The notes under the pieces: generated by a model | What the model was told of the DNA's origin: nothing | The model's input: the letters and a program-made list of their open reading frames with translations, nothing else | Databases searched by the model: none | Position numbers and translations under genes: made by a program | Shown: piece by piece, positions 1 to 6,100 of the stretch | Layout of the letters: each line of letters starts with the position of its first letter | Position numbering within the stretch: position 1 is the stretch's first letter | Assembly (NCBI GenBank): GCA_003232175.1 | Contig: QILX01000024.1 | Coordinates: 1-9,287 of the forward strand | DNA length: 9,287 bases | Direction: 5' to 3' | Source of the DNA: Hyphomicrobiales bacterium | GTDB lineage: Bacteria; Pseudomonadota; Alphaproteobacteria; Rhizobiales; SZUA-8

Positions 1-965
1 CCGGGAATGGTCCTCACAAAAGCAGTTTGAATTTCTTCAGGAAGCGAGGTCGAAATTCCATTTGGATATACCGTGCTATCATCCAGACCTTCCGGTTCAA
101 GGAATATCTGGTGACTGTCCCGTTCCGCGAACCGCACCACTTTGTCTTCGATTGAAGGGCAATAGCGCGGGCCGGCACTCTCGATCTGCCCCGAATAGAC
201 CGGTGCATCGCCAAGGTTCCTGGCAATGATCTCATGGGTCTTCGCCGTCGTGCGGGTGATATGACATGGCACTTGACGAGCCTTCAAAAAGGAAAATGGC
301 ACTGGAGGCTCGTCTCCGGGCTGGACCACCGTTTGAGCAAAATCAATGCTGTTACCATCAAGCCGTGGCGGGGTCCCGGTTTTCAGCCGGCCAAGCTGAA
401 ATCCAGCCGACCCAAGCCGTTCCGAAAGCCCACGCGCTGGCGCCTCGCCAATCCGGCCCGCCGCGATGCGGCTTTTGCCCATGTGGATCATGCCGCGCAA
501 AAATGTTCCAGTGGTCAGGATCACCGCACCGGCACGGTAAGTCCGGCCGTCTTCGGTACGAACCCCTTCAACCCGTCCTCCGGTCATGATCAGATCATCG
601 ACCGCGCCTTCGCACATTTCAAGATTAGAAACTTCGGACAACGCGGACTGGATGGCTTTGCGGTAGAGCGCCCGGTCGGTCTGGGCCCGCGGTCCTCGAA
701 CCGCCGGGCCTTTGCGCCGGTTAAGCAAACGAAACTGGATCCCCGCCGCATCCGCCGCCAGCCCCATCAGCCCGTCCAATGCATCGATCTCCCGCACCAG
801 ATGCCCCTTGCCAAGCCCACCTATGGCTGGATTGCACGACATTTCACCAATCGTCGACAGCCGGTGGGTGAGAAGTAAAGTGGACGCGCCAAGCCGCGCC
901 GCCGATGCCGCAGCCTCAACGCCGGCATGACCGCCGCCAATCACGATGACATCGAATTTTTTCAT
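1..965 (-). CDS. mnmG: MnmG (GidA), tRNA uridine-5-carboxymethylaminomethyl modification subunit, N-terminal part
   Basis: FAD-dependent subunit of the MnmE–MnmG complex, which installs the (carboxymethyl)aminomethyl group at C5 of the wobble uridine of certain tRNAs in the cytoplasm. The reading frame is open from the ATG at 965–963 to the window edge: 321 codons plus two bases, about half of the roughly 620 residues usual for the family; the C-terminal half lies outside. Visible motifs: the FAD-binding glycine motif IGGGHAG (residues 9–15), SCNPAIGGLGKGH (43–55), RGPRAQTDR (90–98), GTFLRG near 153–158, LKTGTPPRL near 194–202, and the family signature GPRYCPSIEDK (265–275) with its conserved cysteine C269. 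The start is supported by the family N-terminus (MKKFDVIVIGGG) and by a GGAG ribosome-binding site (complement of 974–977) 8 bases upstream. It lies downstream of mnmE on the same strand, so the two partner subunits may be co-transcribed. Confidence 0.97.
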   Translation of the reverse strand, partial: MKKFDVIVIGGGHAGVEAAASAARLGASTLLLTHRLSTIGEMSCNPAIGGLGKGHLVREIDALDGLMGLAADAAGIQFRLLNRRKGPAVRGPRAQTDRALYRKAIQSALSEVSNLEMCEGAVDDLIMTGGRVEGVRTEDGRTYRAGAVILTTGTFLRGMIHMGKSRIAAGRIGEAPARGLSERLGSAGFQLGRLKTGTPPRLDGNSIDFAQTVVQPGDEPPVPFSFLKARQVPCHITRTTAKTHEIIARNLGDAPVYSGQIESAGPRYCPSIEDKVVRFAERDSHQIFLEPEGLDDSTVYPNGISTSLPEEIQTAFVRTIP

Positions 966-1094
966 TTCCCGCGCTCCACAGATCGAAATGCTTTTAGGAC
1001 CTCGGCGCCGGAGCGTCAAAGACAAAGCATGCGCCTTACACCTGCATCATTGGTAGTTTGGGACTGTAAGTAGTGATCACGGAGCCGAAACAAA

Positions 1095-1110
1095 TGTTTC
1101 ACGTGAAACC
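1095..1110. other. parS: parS site 1 (ParB-binding centromere-like palindrome)
   Basis: The 16-mer TGTTTCACGTGAAACC contains the perfect 14-bp palindrome GTTTCACGTGAAAC (1096–1109), identical to the core of the bacterial parS consensus TGTTTCACGTGAAACA; only the last base differs. It lies between the mnmE stop and the mnmG start. In Alphaproteobacteria parAB and parS sites normally lie near the mnmG end of this origin-proximal cluster, so a chromosomal partition function is the natural reading. ParB would nucleate here and spread, and ParA would pull the origin region poleward. Sequence match and context are seen; binding is inferred. Confidence 0.88.
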
Positions 1111-1120
1111 GCGCTGATGG

Positions 1121-2443
1121 TTATTTACCGATGCAAAAATCGGCAAAAATCACATCCAGAAGATCCTCGACATCGACCCGGCCCGTCAGCCGGCCCATTT
1201 CAATTGCCGCGATCCTGAGGTTTTCAGCGATCAATTCCGCCCCCGTTTCATTGGCGGCAACAGCAGCAAGTAGAGCCGTGCGGGCCTGACATACGGCCTC
1301 GCGATGGCGTGACCTTGTGATGCACCCGTCCTCAAATCCGGTCACCGCCGATGAAACCCGCCGCTTGAGTTCCGCCAGCAACTGATCCAGTCCGGTCGCC
1401 GTCTCAACTGAAACCCCTAAGGCGTTAACGGGGGGTGGCGCCAGATCGCATTTTGTAACCACTGAAATCGCCTCGCCCTTTATACTCTTGGGCAATCCAG
1501 GGCTAGTGGGCCGATCCACCGGTATGAGCCACAACACAAGATCGGCGCTGTTCACCCGCCCGCGCGCGCGCTTAACGCCCTCTTTCTCAATCTCGTTGTC
1601 AGTGTCTCTAATTCCGGCGGTATCAGTAATCTCGACCGGATAACCATCAAGGTCCAGAGACACGTCGATCAGGTCCCGGGTTGTGCCCGGTTCCGGCGAG
1701 ACAATGGCAACATCTCTTCTGGCCAGTGCATTTAACAGGCTGGATTTTCCGGCATTGGGCGGCCCGGCAAGTACTATGCGAAATCCGTCGCGCAGCCTCT
1801 CACCCCGCCTGTCGTCGTCAAGATGGCGGCCCATGTCTGCCGCCAGCTTTCCGGCACGATCGATAGCGGACCGGGTCAACCCCTGCGGCACTTCTTCATC
1901 GGCAAAGTCAATGCCAGCTTCGACGTGAGCAAGAAGACCTATCAGCTCCCGGCGCCAATCCTCATAAAGCCGGGAAAGCCCGCCCTCCATCTGTCTGAGC
2001 GCCATGCGCCGCTGGGCTTCGGTTTCCGCATCGATGAGATCGGCCAGGCCCTCGACCTCGGTCAGATCCAGCCTTCCATTGGCAAACGCCTGGCGGGTGA
2101 ACTCTCCGGGCTCCGCGACTTCCAGACCCCGTACCTGGCCCAGGGCGTCCATGACCCCGGCAACCACCGCCCGGCCGCCATGAACGTGAAACTCCGCCAC
2201 ATCTTCGCCCGTGAAACTTGCCGGCCCTTCAAACCACAAGGTCAGGGCCTGATCGAGCTGGTGCCCGGATTGCGAATGAACCAGTGATGACAGCACAGCC
2301 TGTCGCGGCCGGTCCGCCGACCCGCCAAGCGCCAGCATCGCGTTTCTTGCTCGCGGCCCGGACACACGTATGACGGCGATACCGGCGCGGCCCGGCGCCG
2401 ATGAGACCGCAAAAATCGTCCGCTCGGTATTCACCAATTCCAT
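1121..2443 (-). CDS. mnmE: MnmE (TrmE/ThdF), tRNA modification GTPase
   Basis: GTPase partner of MnmG in wobble-uridine modification; it supplies tetrahydrofolate-bound one-carbon units and a conformational cycle driven by GTP hydrolysis. The 440-residue protein is of normal family length. Domains in order: N-terminal tetrahydrofolate-binding/dimerisation domain (about 1–120), helical domain, inserted G domain (about 220–370), and a C-terminal helical segment ending in the family tail FCIGK (436–440) with its essential cysteine C437. G motifs: G1 GPPNAGKS (227–234), including the Asn (N230) linked to potassium-dependent GTPase activity; G2 PGTTRD (252–257); G3 DTAG (274–277); G4 TKCD (330–333), with Thr in place of the usual Asn of NKxD. 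The ATG at 2443–2441 has no clear Shine–Dalgarno sequence but matches the family N-terminus. parS-like sites lie on both sides of the gene. Confidence 0.97.
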   Translation of the reverse strand: MELVNTERTIFAVSSAPGRAGIAVIRVSGPRARNAMLALGGSADRPRQAVLSSLVHSQSGHQLDQALTLWFEGPASFTGEDVAEFHVHGGRAVVAGVMDALGQVRGLEVAEPGEFTRQAFANGRLDLTEVEGLADLIDAETEAQRRMALRQMEGGLSRLYEDWRRELIGLLAHVEAGIDFADEEVPQGLTRSAIDRAGKLAADMGRHLDDDRRGERLRDGFRIVLAGPPNAGKSSLLNALARRDVAIVSPEPGTTRDLIDVSLDLDGYPVEITDTAGIRDTDNEIEKEGVKRARGRVNSADLVLWLIPVDRPTSPGLPKSIKGEAISVVTKCDLAPPPVNALGVSVETATGLDQLLAELKRRVSSAVTGFEDGCITRSRHREAVCQARTALLAAVAANETGAELIAENLRIAAIEMGRLTGRVDVEDLLDVIFADFCIGK

Positions 2444-2469
2444 CCAGGCGTATTCGATAGATCCGACTT

Positions 2470-2485
2470 TGTTTCACGTGAAGCA
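2470..2485. other. parS: parS-like site 2, upstream of mnmE
   Basis: The 16-mer TGTTTCACGTGAAGCA matches the parS consensus TGTTTCACGTGAAACA at 15 of 16 positions, with A to G at position 14. It starts 26 bp upstream of the mnmE start codon, in the rho–mnmE gap, and lies 1,375 bp from the perfect site near 1095. Its position means that ParB binding here could also touch the mnmE promoter region; that is inference. The single mismatch breaks palindrome symmetry, so affinity may be lower than at site 1. Confidence 0.75.
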
Positions 2486-2550
2486 AGTCCGGCGTTAAAA
2501 AACGCAAATCTCGTCACATTCCGCCCTGACTTCGCTTCAAACAGGTTGCG

Positions 2551-2583
2551 ACGGGAATGCGGCTTCGCTTACCGCAAACCCGT
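2551..2583. other. imperfect hairpin downstream of rho
   Basis: An inverted repeat in the gap between the rho stop and the mnmE start: ACGGG (2551–2555) pairs with CCCGT (2579–2583), and TGCGG (2558–2562) with CCGCA (2572–2576). The arms are separated by a 2x2 A/A internal loop, and the terminal loop is 9 bases. No T-run follows on either strand, so it is not a canonical intrinsic terminator. It could protect the rho mRNA 3' end, assist termination or have no role. Confidence 0.3.
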
Positions 2584-2624
2584 TACGGTCACGAATCGTT
2601 TTCAGGTCTCAGATCACCGTGAAC

Positions 2625-3944
2625 TCAGGTGTTCATCGAATCGAAGAAATCATCATTGGTTTTGGTTTGCTGAAGTTTATCGATCAGGAACTCAATGGCG
2701 TCCACCGGACCCATTGGATTGAGAATGCGGCGAAGCACATACATTTTTTTCAATATCGCCTCATCAACAATGAGTTCCTCTTTCCGGGTGCCGGAGCGCA
2801 GGATATCCATTGCCGGGAACACCCGCTTGTCGGCGACTTTACGGTCTAGAATGATTTCCGAGTTGCCGGTGCCCTTGAATTCTTCGAAAATCACCTCGTC
2901 CATCCGGCTGCCGGTATCGATCAGCGCGGTGGCGATGATTGTCAGCGAACCGCCTTCCTCGATATTTCGAGCCGCGCCGAAAAACCGTTTGGGTCGCTGC
3001 AGGGCATTGGCATCGACACCGCCGGTCAGCACCTTGCCCGAAGATGGAACGACGGTGTTGTAGGCCCGCCCCAGCCGGGTAATCGAATCCAGCAAAATGA
3101 CGACATCGCGGCCATGCTCGACCAGGCGCTTGGCCTTTTCGATAACCATCTCAGCGACCTGAACATGGCGTACCGCCGGTTCATCGAAGGTGGACGAGAC
3201 CACCTCGCCATGCACCGAGCGCTGCATATCGGTCACCTCTTCGGGCCGCTCATCGATCAGCAGCACAATAAGATAACATTCCGGATGATTGGCCGAAATT
3301 GAATGGGCGATATTCTGCAGGAGAACCGTCTTACCGGTCCGCGGTGGTGCCACGATCAGGCCGCGCTGCCCCTTGCCGATCGGCGCCACAATATCGATAA
3401 CCCGCGCGCTTCGGTCCTTTAAATCCGGGTCAATGACTTCCATCAAAAGACGCTGATCGGGGTAAAGTGGCGTCAAATTGTCAAAATGGACCTTGTGGCG
3501 CGCCTTTTCAGGATCCTCAAAATTCAGCAGATCGACTTTCATTAAGGCAAAATATCGTTCGCCCTCGGTGGGGCTGCGAATCTCCCCTTCAACCGTGTCG
3601 CCGGTTTTAAGCGAGAACCGCCTGATGAGACTGGGGCTGAGATAGATGTCGTCGGGACCAGGTAAATAATTGGCGTCCGGCGAACGTAAAAAACCAAAAC
3701 CGTCCTGCAGGACTTCAACAACCCCTTCGCCCTCAATGGTGACATCGCGCTCGGCCAGATGTTTGAGGATCGTGAACATCAGCTCCTGCTTGCGCAGAAT
3801 GCTGGCGTTCTCAACCTCAAGCTCTTCGGCAAACGCCAGTAGCTCGGTCGGAGATTGGGTTTTAAGCTTCTGAAGCCGGATTTTCTTCATTTCAGCCGGG
3901 TTCACGTCCTCATCAGACGTTTGTGCCAGTGCGGTAGATTCCAT
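2625..3944 (-). CDS. rho: Rho, transcription termination factor
   Basis: Hexameric RNA-dependent ATPase and helicase that loads on C-rich nascent RNA and ends transcription. The 439-residue protein is close to the usual 420-residue length, with a short extra N-terminal tail. Visible features: N-terminal Rho helix bundle (about 25–66); OB-fold RNA-binding domain with RNP1-type DGFGFLR (81–87) and GPDDIYLSPS (96–105); ATPase core with Walker A APPRTGKT (199–206), DERPEEV (231–237), Walker B VVILLDS (281–287), Q-loop region SSGKVLTGGVDANAL (301–315), R-loop KGTGN (357–361) and RSGTRKEEL (383–391). The start used is the ATG at 3944–3942; a second in-frame ATG at residue 19 (MKKIRLQKLK) resembles the N-terminus of shorter Rho proteins and cannot be excluded. 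The 229-bp leader upstream, after hemJ, could hold its own promoter or an autoregulatory leader; I see no clear attenuator there. Confidence 0.97.
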   Translation of the reverse strand: MESTALAQTSDEDVNPAEMKKIRLQKLKTQSPTELLAFAEELEVENASILRKQELMFTILKHLAERDVTIEGEGVVEVLQDGFGFLRSPDANYLPGPDDIYLSPSLIRRFSLKTGDTVEGEIRSPTEGERYFALMKVDLLNFEDPEKARHKVHFDNLTPLYPDQRLLMEVIDPDLKDRSARVIDIVAPIGKGQRGLIVAPPRTGKTVLLQNIAHSISANHPECYLIVLLIDERPEEVTDMQRSVHGEVVSSTFDEPAVRHVQVAEMVIEKAKRLVEHGRDVVILLDSITRLGRAYNTVVPSSGKVLTGGVDANALQRPKRFFGAARNIEEGGSLTIIATALIDTGSRMDEVIFEEFKGTGNSEIILDRKVADKRVFPAMDILRSGTRKEELIVDEAILKKMYVLRRILNPMGPVDAIEFLIDKLQQTKTNDDFFDSMNT

Positions 3945-4173
3945 TTGGGGTTCTCGGATGTGGTTCTGGTGCGTGACAAAAACGGCACCTGGATGAACTA
4001 AGGGTGGAGGATAGATTGGTCTTGAAGGGAGGTCCGGTGTTTTTCAGCCGCGCTCGCAGCATCGAACCGGGATATCTGAACAGATAGACGCTTGGTATAC
4101 CACAGATGCCCTCACGTCAAAAGGAAGATCAAAGACGGCAGTTCCAATTTTCCCCCAGCGACCAGAGTAAGGA

Positions 4174-4635
4174 TCAAAATGGCCTCACAATGACGAGCAC
4201 TACAATGATGATCATCAAACCCGTTGGAACTTCGTTGAGGATACGAAAAAACCGCGTTGTCCGGTCGTTCATATCTTCGGCAAAAATCCGCACCGTCTTG
4301 GCGAGAAACCCGTGCAGACCCGACATGATAACCACCGCGGCCAGTTTTGCGTAGATCCAGAAATCGGAGCCGAAATCCACCACGCCCGGTGTTGCCAGCA
4401 AGGCCAGACCAAAAACCCATGACGCCAGCATCGCCGGCGTCATGATGGCTTTGAGCAGCCGCCGTTCCATGACTTTAAAAGTTTCCGATTGTCCGCCACC
4501 AGGGGTGGAATCCACATGATAGATAAACAAACGCGGTAAATAGAGCAGCCCGGCAACCCACGACATCACCGCGATAATATGCGCCGCTCTGATCCACGCC
4601 TGATAGGTACCCAGATACTCGTTTACAATTTCCAC
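4174..4635 (-). CDS. hemJ: HemJ, protoporphyrinogen IX oxidase (membrane)
   Basis: Membrane protein of 153 residues that oxidises protoporphyrinogen IX to protoporphyrin IX, the penultimate step of heme synthesis; the HemJ type replaces HemG/HemY in many Alphaproteobacteria. Four hydrophobic segments are visible, at about 17–38, 63–82, 93–112 and 133–150. Family features include H19 in the first membrane segment, the stretch SWVAGLLYLPRLFIYH (25–40) with H40, the basic stretch MERRLLKAIMTPAM (56–69), and K97 and H108. The start is GTG at 4635–4633, with a strong AAGGAG ribosome-binding site (complement of 4643–4648) at a 7-base spacer. That ribosome-binding site overlaps the hemE stop codon, which suggests translational coupling with hemE, an earlier enzyme of the same pathway. 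The assignment rests on motif recognition and heme context. Confidence 0.9.
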   Translation of the reverse strand: MEIVNEYLGTYQAWIRAAHIIAVMSWVAGLLYLPRLFIYHVDSTPGGGQSETFKVMERRLLKAIMTPAMLASWVFGLALLATPGVVDFGSDFWIYAKLAAVVIMSGLHGFLAKTVRIFAEDMNDRTTRFFRILNEVPTGLMIIIVVLVIVRPF

Positions 4636-4646
4636 CAGCCAACTCC

Positions 4647-5687
4647 TTACCTGGGATCTTCCGCCCCTTGAACACGAGCAACAAGCCGGGCGACATGATC
4701 AGGTTGGGTTTCCTTGTTCACCCCATGGCCCAGATTGACGATCAGCGGCCCCGAACCAAGCCCATCCAGCACGGCATCGACCGCATGATCCAGCACCTCG
4801 CCCCCGGCCCTGAGGGCCATTGGATCAATATTACCCTGTACCGGAATTCGTTTCTGCAGTTTGCGACCAAATTCCATCGGAACGGTCGTATCCAGCGCCA
4901 CCGCATCAATTCCAGTTTGATCGATAAATCGGTCGTAGAGCACACCTGCTCCGCGGGGAAAACCGATAACAGGTGTTCCAGGCCGCCTGGCCTTGACGGC
5001 AGCCACCAGTTTTCTGGTTGGCGCCACAACCCATTGATCGAACTGATTTTCACTAAGAACACCGGCCCAGCTATCGAAAATCTTGACCGTATCGGCACCG
5101 GCGTCAATCTGACCGACCAGATAATCGGCAGATAGCTCAACAATCAGATCGATAAGCACGGTAAAACTCTCCGGTTCCCGGTATGCCCACAACTTTGCAT
5201 CGATGTGTTCGCCCGGTGATCTCCCGGCGGCCATATAGGTCGCAACCGTCCACGGCGCGCCGCAAAACCCGATGACCGCGACGTGCCCCGGCACGCTATT
5301 TTTAACCAGCGACACTGTCTCGTAAATCGGCCTCAAGCGATCCTCGGCCTTGGAAATATCGAGCCGCGAGAGGGTCTTTGCATCAATCCTGGGCTCCAGT
5401 ATTGGCCCGATACCCTCATCAAACCGCAGATTCTGTCCCATGGCATCGGCGATAAGCAATATATCGGCAAATATAATCGCCGCATCCATGCCAAAGCGTC
5501 GCACTGGCTGAAGCGTCACTTCTGCCGCCATTTCCGGGTGATAGCACAAATCCAGAAACGTACCTGCCTTCTCACGCAAGGCGCGATATTCCGGCAGATA
5601 CCGTCCAGCCTGGCGCATCAGCCAAACCGGAGGTGGCCAGCATTGTTTGCCGCAAAGCACATCGGTAAATCGCAGTGATTTTTTCAT
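4647..5687 (-). CDS. hemE: HemE, uroporphyrinogen decarboxylase
   Basis: Cytoplasmic enzyme that removes four acetate carboxyl groups from uroporphyrinogen III to give coproporphyrinogen III in heme synthesis. From the chosen ATG at 5687–5685 the protein has 346 residues, the usual family length. Signature 1 is PPVWLMRQAGRYLPEYR (19–35) with substrate-binding R25 and R29; then FADIL (73–77) with catalytic D75; signature 2 GFCGAPWTVATYM (140–152) with Y151; DSWAG (205–209); and NLGHGV (318–323) with H321. The frame stays open upstream to 5798, but those 37 residues do not resemble the family N-terminus and run into the putative origin, so the internal Met is preferred. No strong ribosome-binding site precedes it. 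hemJ follows after 11 bp. In Caulobacter hemE is transcribed out of the origin, and the same layout is seen here. Confidence 0.96.
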   Translation of the reverse strand: MKKSLRFTDVLCGKQCWPPPVWLMRQAGRYLPEYRALREKAGTFLDLCYHPEMAAEVTLQPVRRFGMDAAIIFADILLIADAMGQNLRFDEGIGPILEPRIDAKTLSRLDISKAEDRLRPIYETVSLVKNSVPGHVAVIGFCGAPWTVATYMAAGRSPGEHIDAKLWAYREPESFTVLIDLIVELSADYLVGQIDAGADTVKIFDSWAGVLSENQFDQWVVAPTRKLVAAVKARRPGTPVIGFPRGAGVLYDRFIDQTGIDAVALDTTVPMEFGRKLQKRIPVQGNIDPMALRAGGEVLDHAVDAVLDGLGSGPLIVNLGHGVNKETQPDHVARLVARVQGAEDPR

Positions 5688-5764
5688 GACAAGACGTTCA
5701 ACAGGTCTCCAAAACAAAGTCAAACTAGATTCTTGATTGTAGATTTTGTTGGTGCGTGGAAGAC

Positions 5765-5796
5765 GGGGAAACCCAAATGGTTCAGTACTTTTCCCC
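5765..5796. repeat. inverted repeat GGGGAAA/TTTCCCC in the hemE upstream region
   Basis: GGGGAAA at 5765–5771 is the exact reverse complement of TTTCCCC at 5790–5796, with 18 bases between the arms. It sits on the hemE side of the putative origin, about 80–110 bases upstream of the hemE start, so it could form a hairpin in a hemE leader RNA or be a protein-binding site. The octamer TTTCCCCA of its right arm (5790–5797) recurs at 5993–6000, near the consensus DnaA box. Confidence 0.4.
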
Positions 5797-5870
5797 ATGT
5801 TGCAACGTGCAGGACTTTTTCCAAAATCGGGACAGAAATACCGGTAGCAACTGCAGAATCTCCAATTCAG

Positions 5871-5940
5871 AAAATTAAGACTTTGATGTAGTTACAATTT
5901 ATCGAACTGAGGTTCAAATATCTACATACGTAATTTTCTC
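5871..5940. other. AT-rich stretch, candidate DNA unwinding element
   Basis: 51 of 70 bases are A or T, clearly richer than the GC-rich coding sequence on both sides. It ends four bases before the consensus DnaA box at 5945, the geometry expected of an origin in which DnaA bound to its box opens neighbouring AT-rich DNA. The unwinding role is inferred from position and composition only. Confidence 0.5.
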
Positions 5941-5944
5941 ATTC

Positions 5945-5953
5945 TGTGGATAA
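5945..5953 (-). promoter_or_regulatory. consensus DnaA box (TTATCCACA on the minus strand)
   Basis: TGTGGATAA is the exact complement of the high-affinity DnaA box TTATCCACA. The flanking 9-mer TTCTGTGGA (5942–5950) recurs at 6008–6016, 66 bp downstream, where it forms a degraded box, TGTGGACCG. A further 7-of-9 match, AGTGGAAAA, lies at 5956–5964. The location in the hemE–ppsR gap supports a role in replication initiation. Confidence 0.8.
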
Positions 5954-6100
5954 AAAGTGGAAAATCGTTTCGTCGGCGAATCGCCTGAAACCTTTCCCCA
6001 ATTGATTTTCTGTGGACCGGCATATGAACATGGTGCACAACTTTTTCTCCACCAGCCGATAATCCTCAGTACTTCACACTTTATTAACAAATATCCGCCC

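Larger units (their letters stand above)
5688..6100. other. oriC: putative chromosomal replication origin (oriC) between hemE and ppsR
   Basis: A 413-bp non-coding gap between divergent hemE and ppsR, the interval that holds the origin in Caulobacter (Cori). Features seen: a consensus DnaA box TGTGGATAA at 5945–5953; an adjacent AT-rich stretch at 5871–5940 (51 of 70 bases A/T), a candidate unwinding element; degenerate DnaA-like nonamers at 5956–5964, 6011–6019, 6031–6039 and 6045–6053; and GANTC (CcrM methylation) sites at 5728–5732, 5856–5860 and 5978–5982. The region must also contain the promoters of hemE and ppsR, but no convincing -35/-10 pair stands out. I found no TTAA-N7-TTAA CtrA site. 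The origin call rests on synteny, the perfect box and divergent gene orientation. Confidence 0.8.

Noticed and set aside
234..878. A 214-codon plus-strand open frame.
   Set aside because: It is antisense to mnmG, whose frame carries all the MnmG family motifs. The plus-strand translation is basic, rich in Pro and Arg, and matches nothing I recognise.
2177..2219. Possible additional parS sites around AACGTGAAAC and CCCGTGAAAC inside mnmE.
   Set aside because: Only the right half-site is present; the left half does not match and the CACGTG core is broken.
2118..2443. A second protein start within mnmE from the overlapping minus-strand frame that begins at 2507.
   Set aside because: The 92-codon frame overlaps the MnmE N-terminal domain in another register and shows no family features.
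3945..4173. Intrinsic terminator or rho leader attenuator between hemJ and rho.
   Set aside because: Only short 5-bp inverted repeats are seen, such as GGTGC/GCACC, with no U-tract and no short leader peptide I can support.
5688..5798. N-terminal extension of hemE by 37 codons.
   Set aside because: The extension lacks the family N-terminus and covers A/T-rich origin DNA. The Met at 5687 gives the normal 346-residue length.
5957..6100. Longer ppsR form starting at the GTG at 5957.
   Set aside because: The extra 48 residues are unlike PPSR proteins and the start lies three bases after the consensus DnaA box. The GTG at 6101 gives the family N-terminus and length.
5688..6100. CtrA binding sites (TTAA-N7-TTAA), as in the Caulobacter origin.
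   Set aside because: TTAA occurs at a few places, but never with a second TTAA at the right spacing. CtrA control of this origin is not supported by the sequence.
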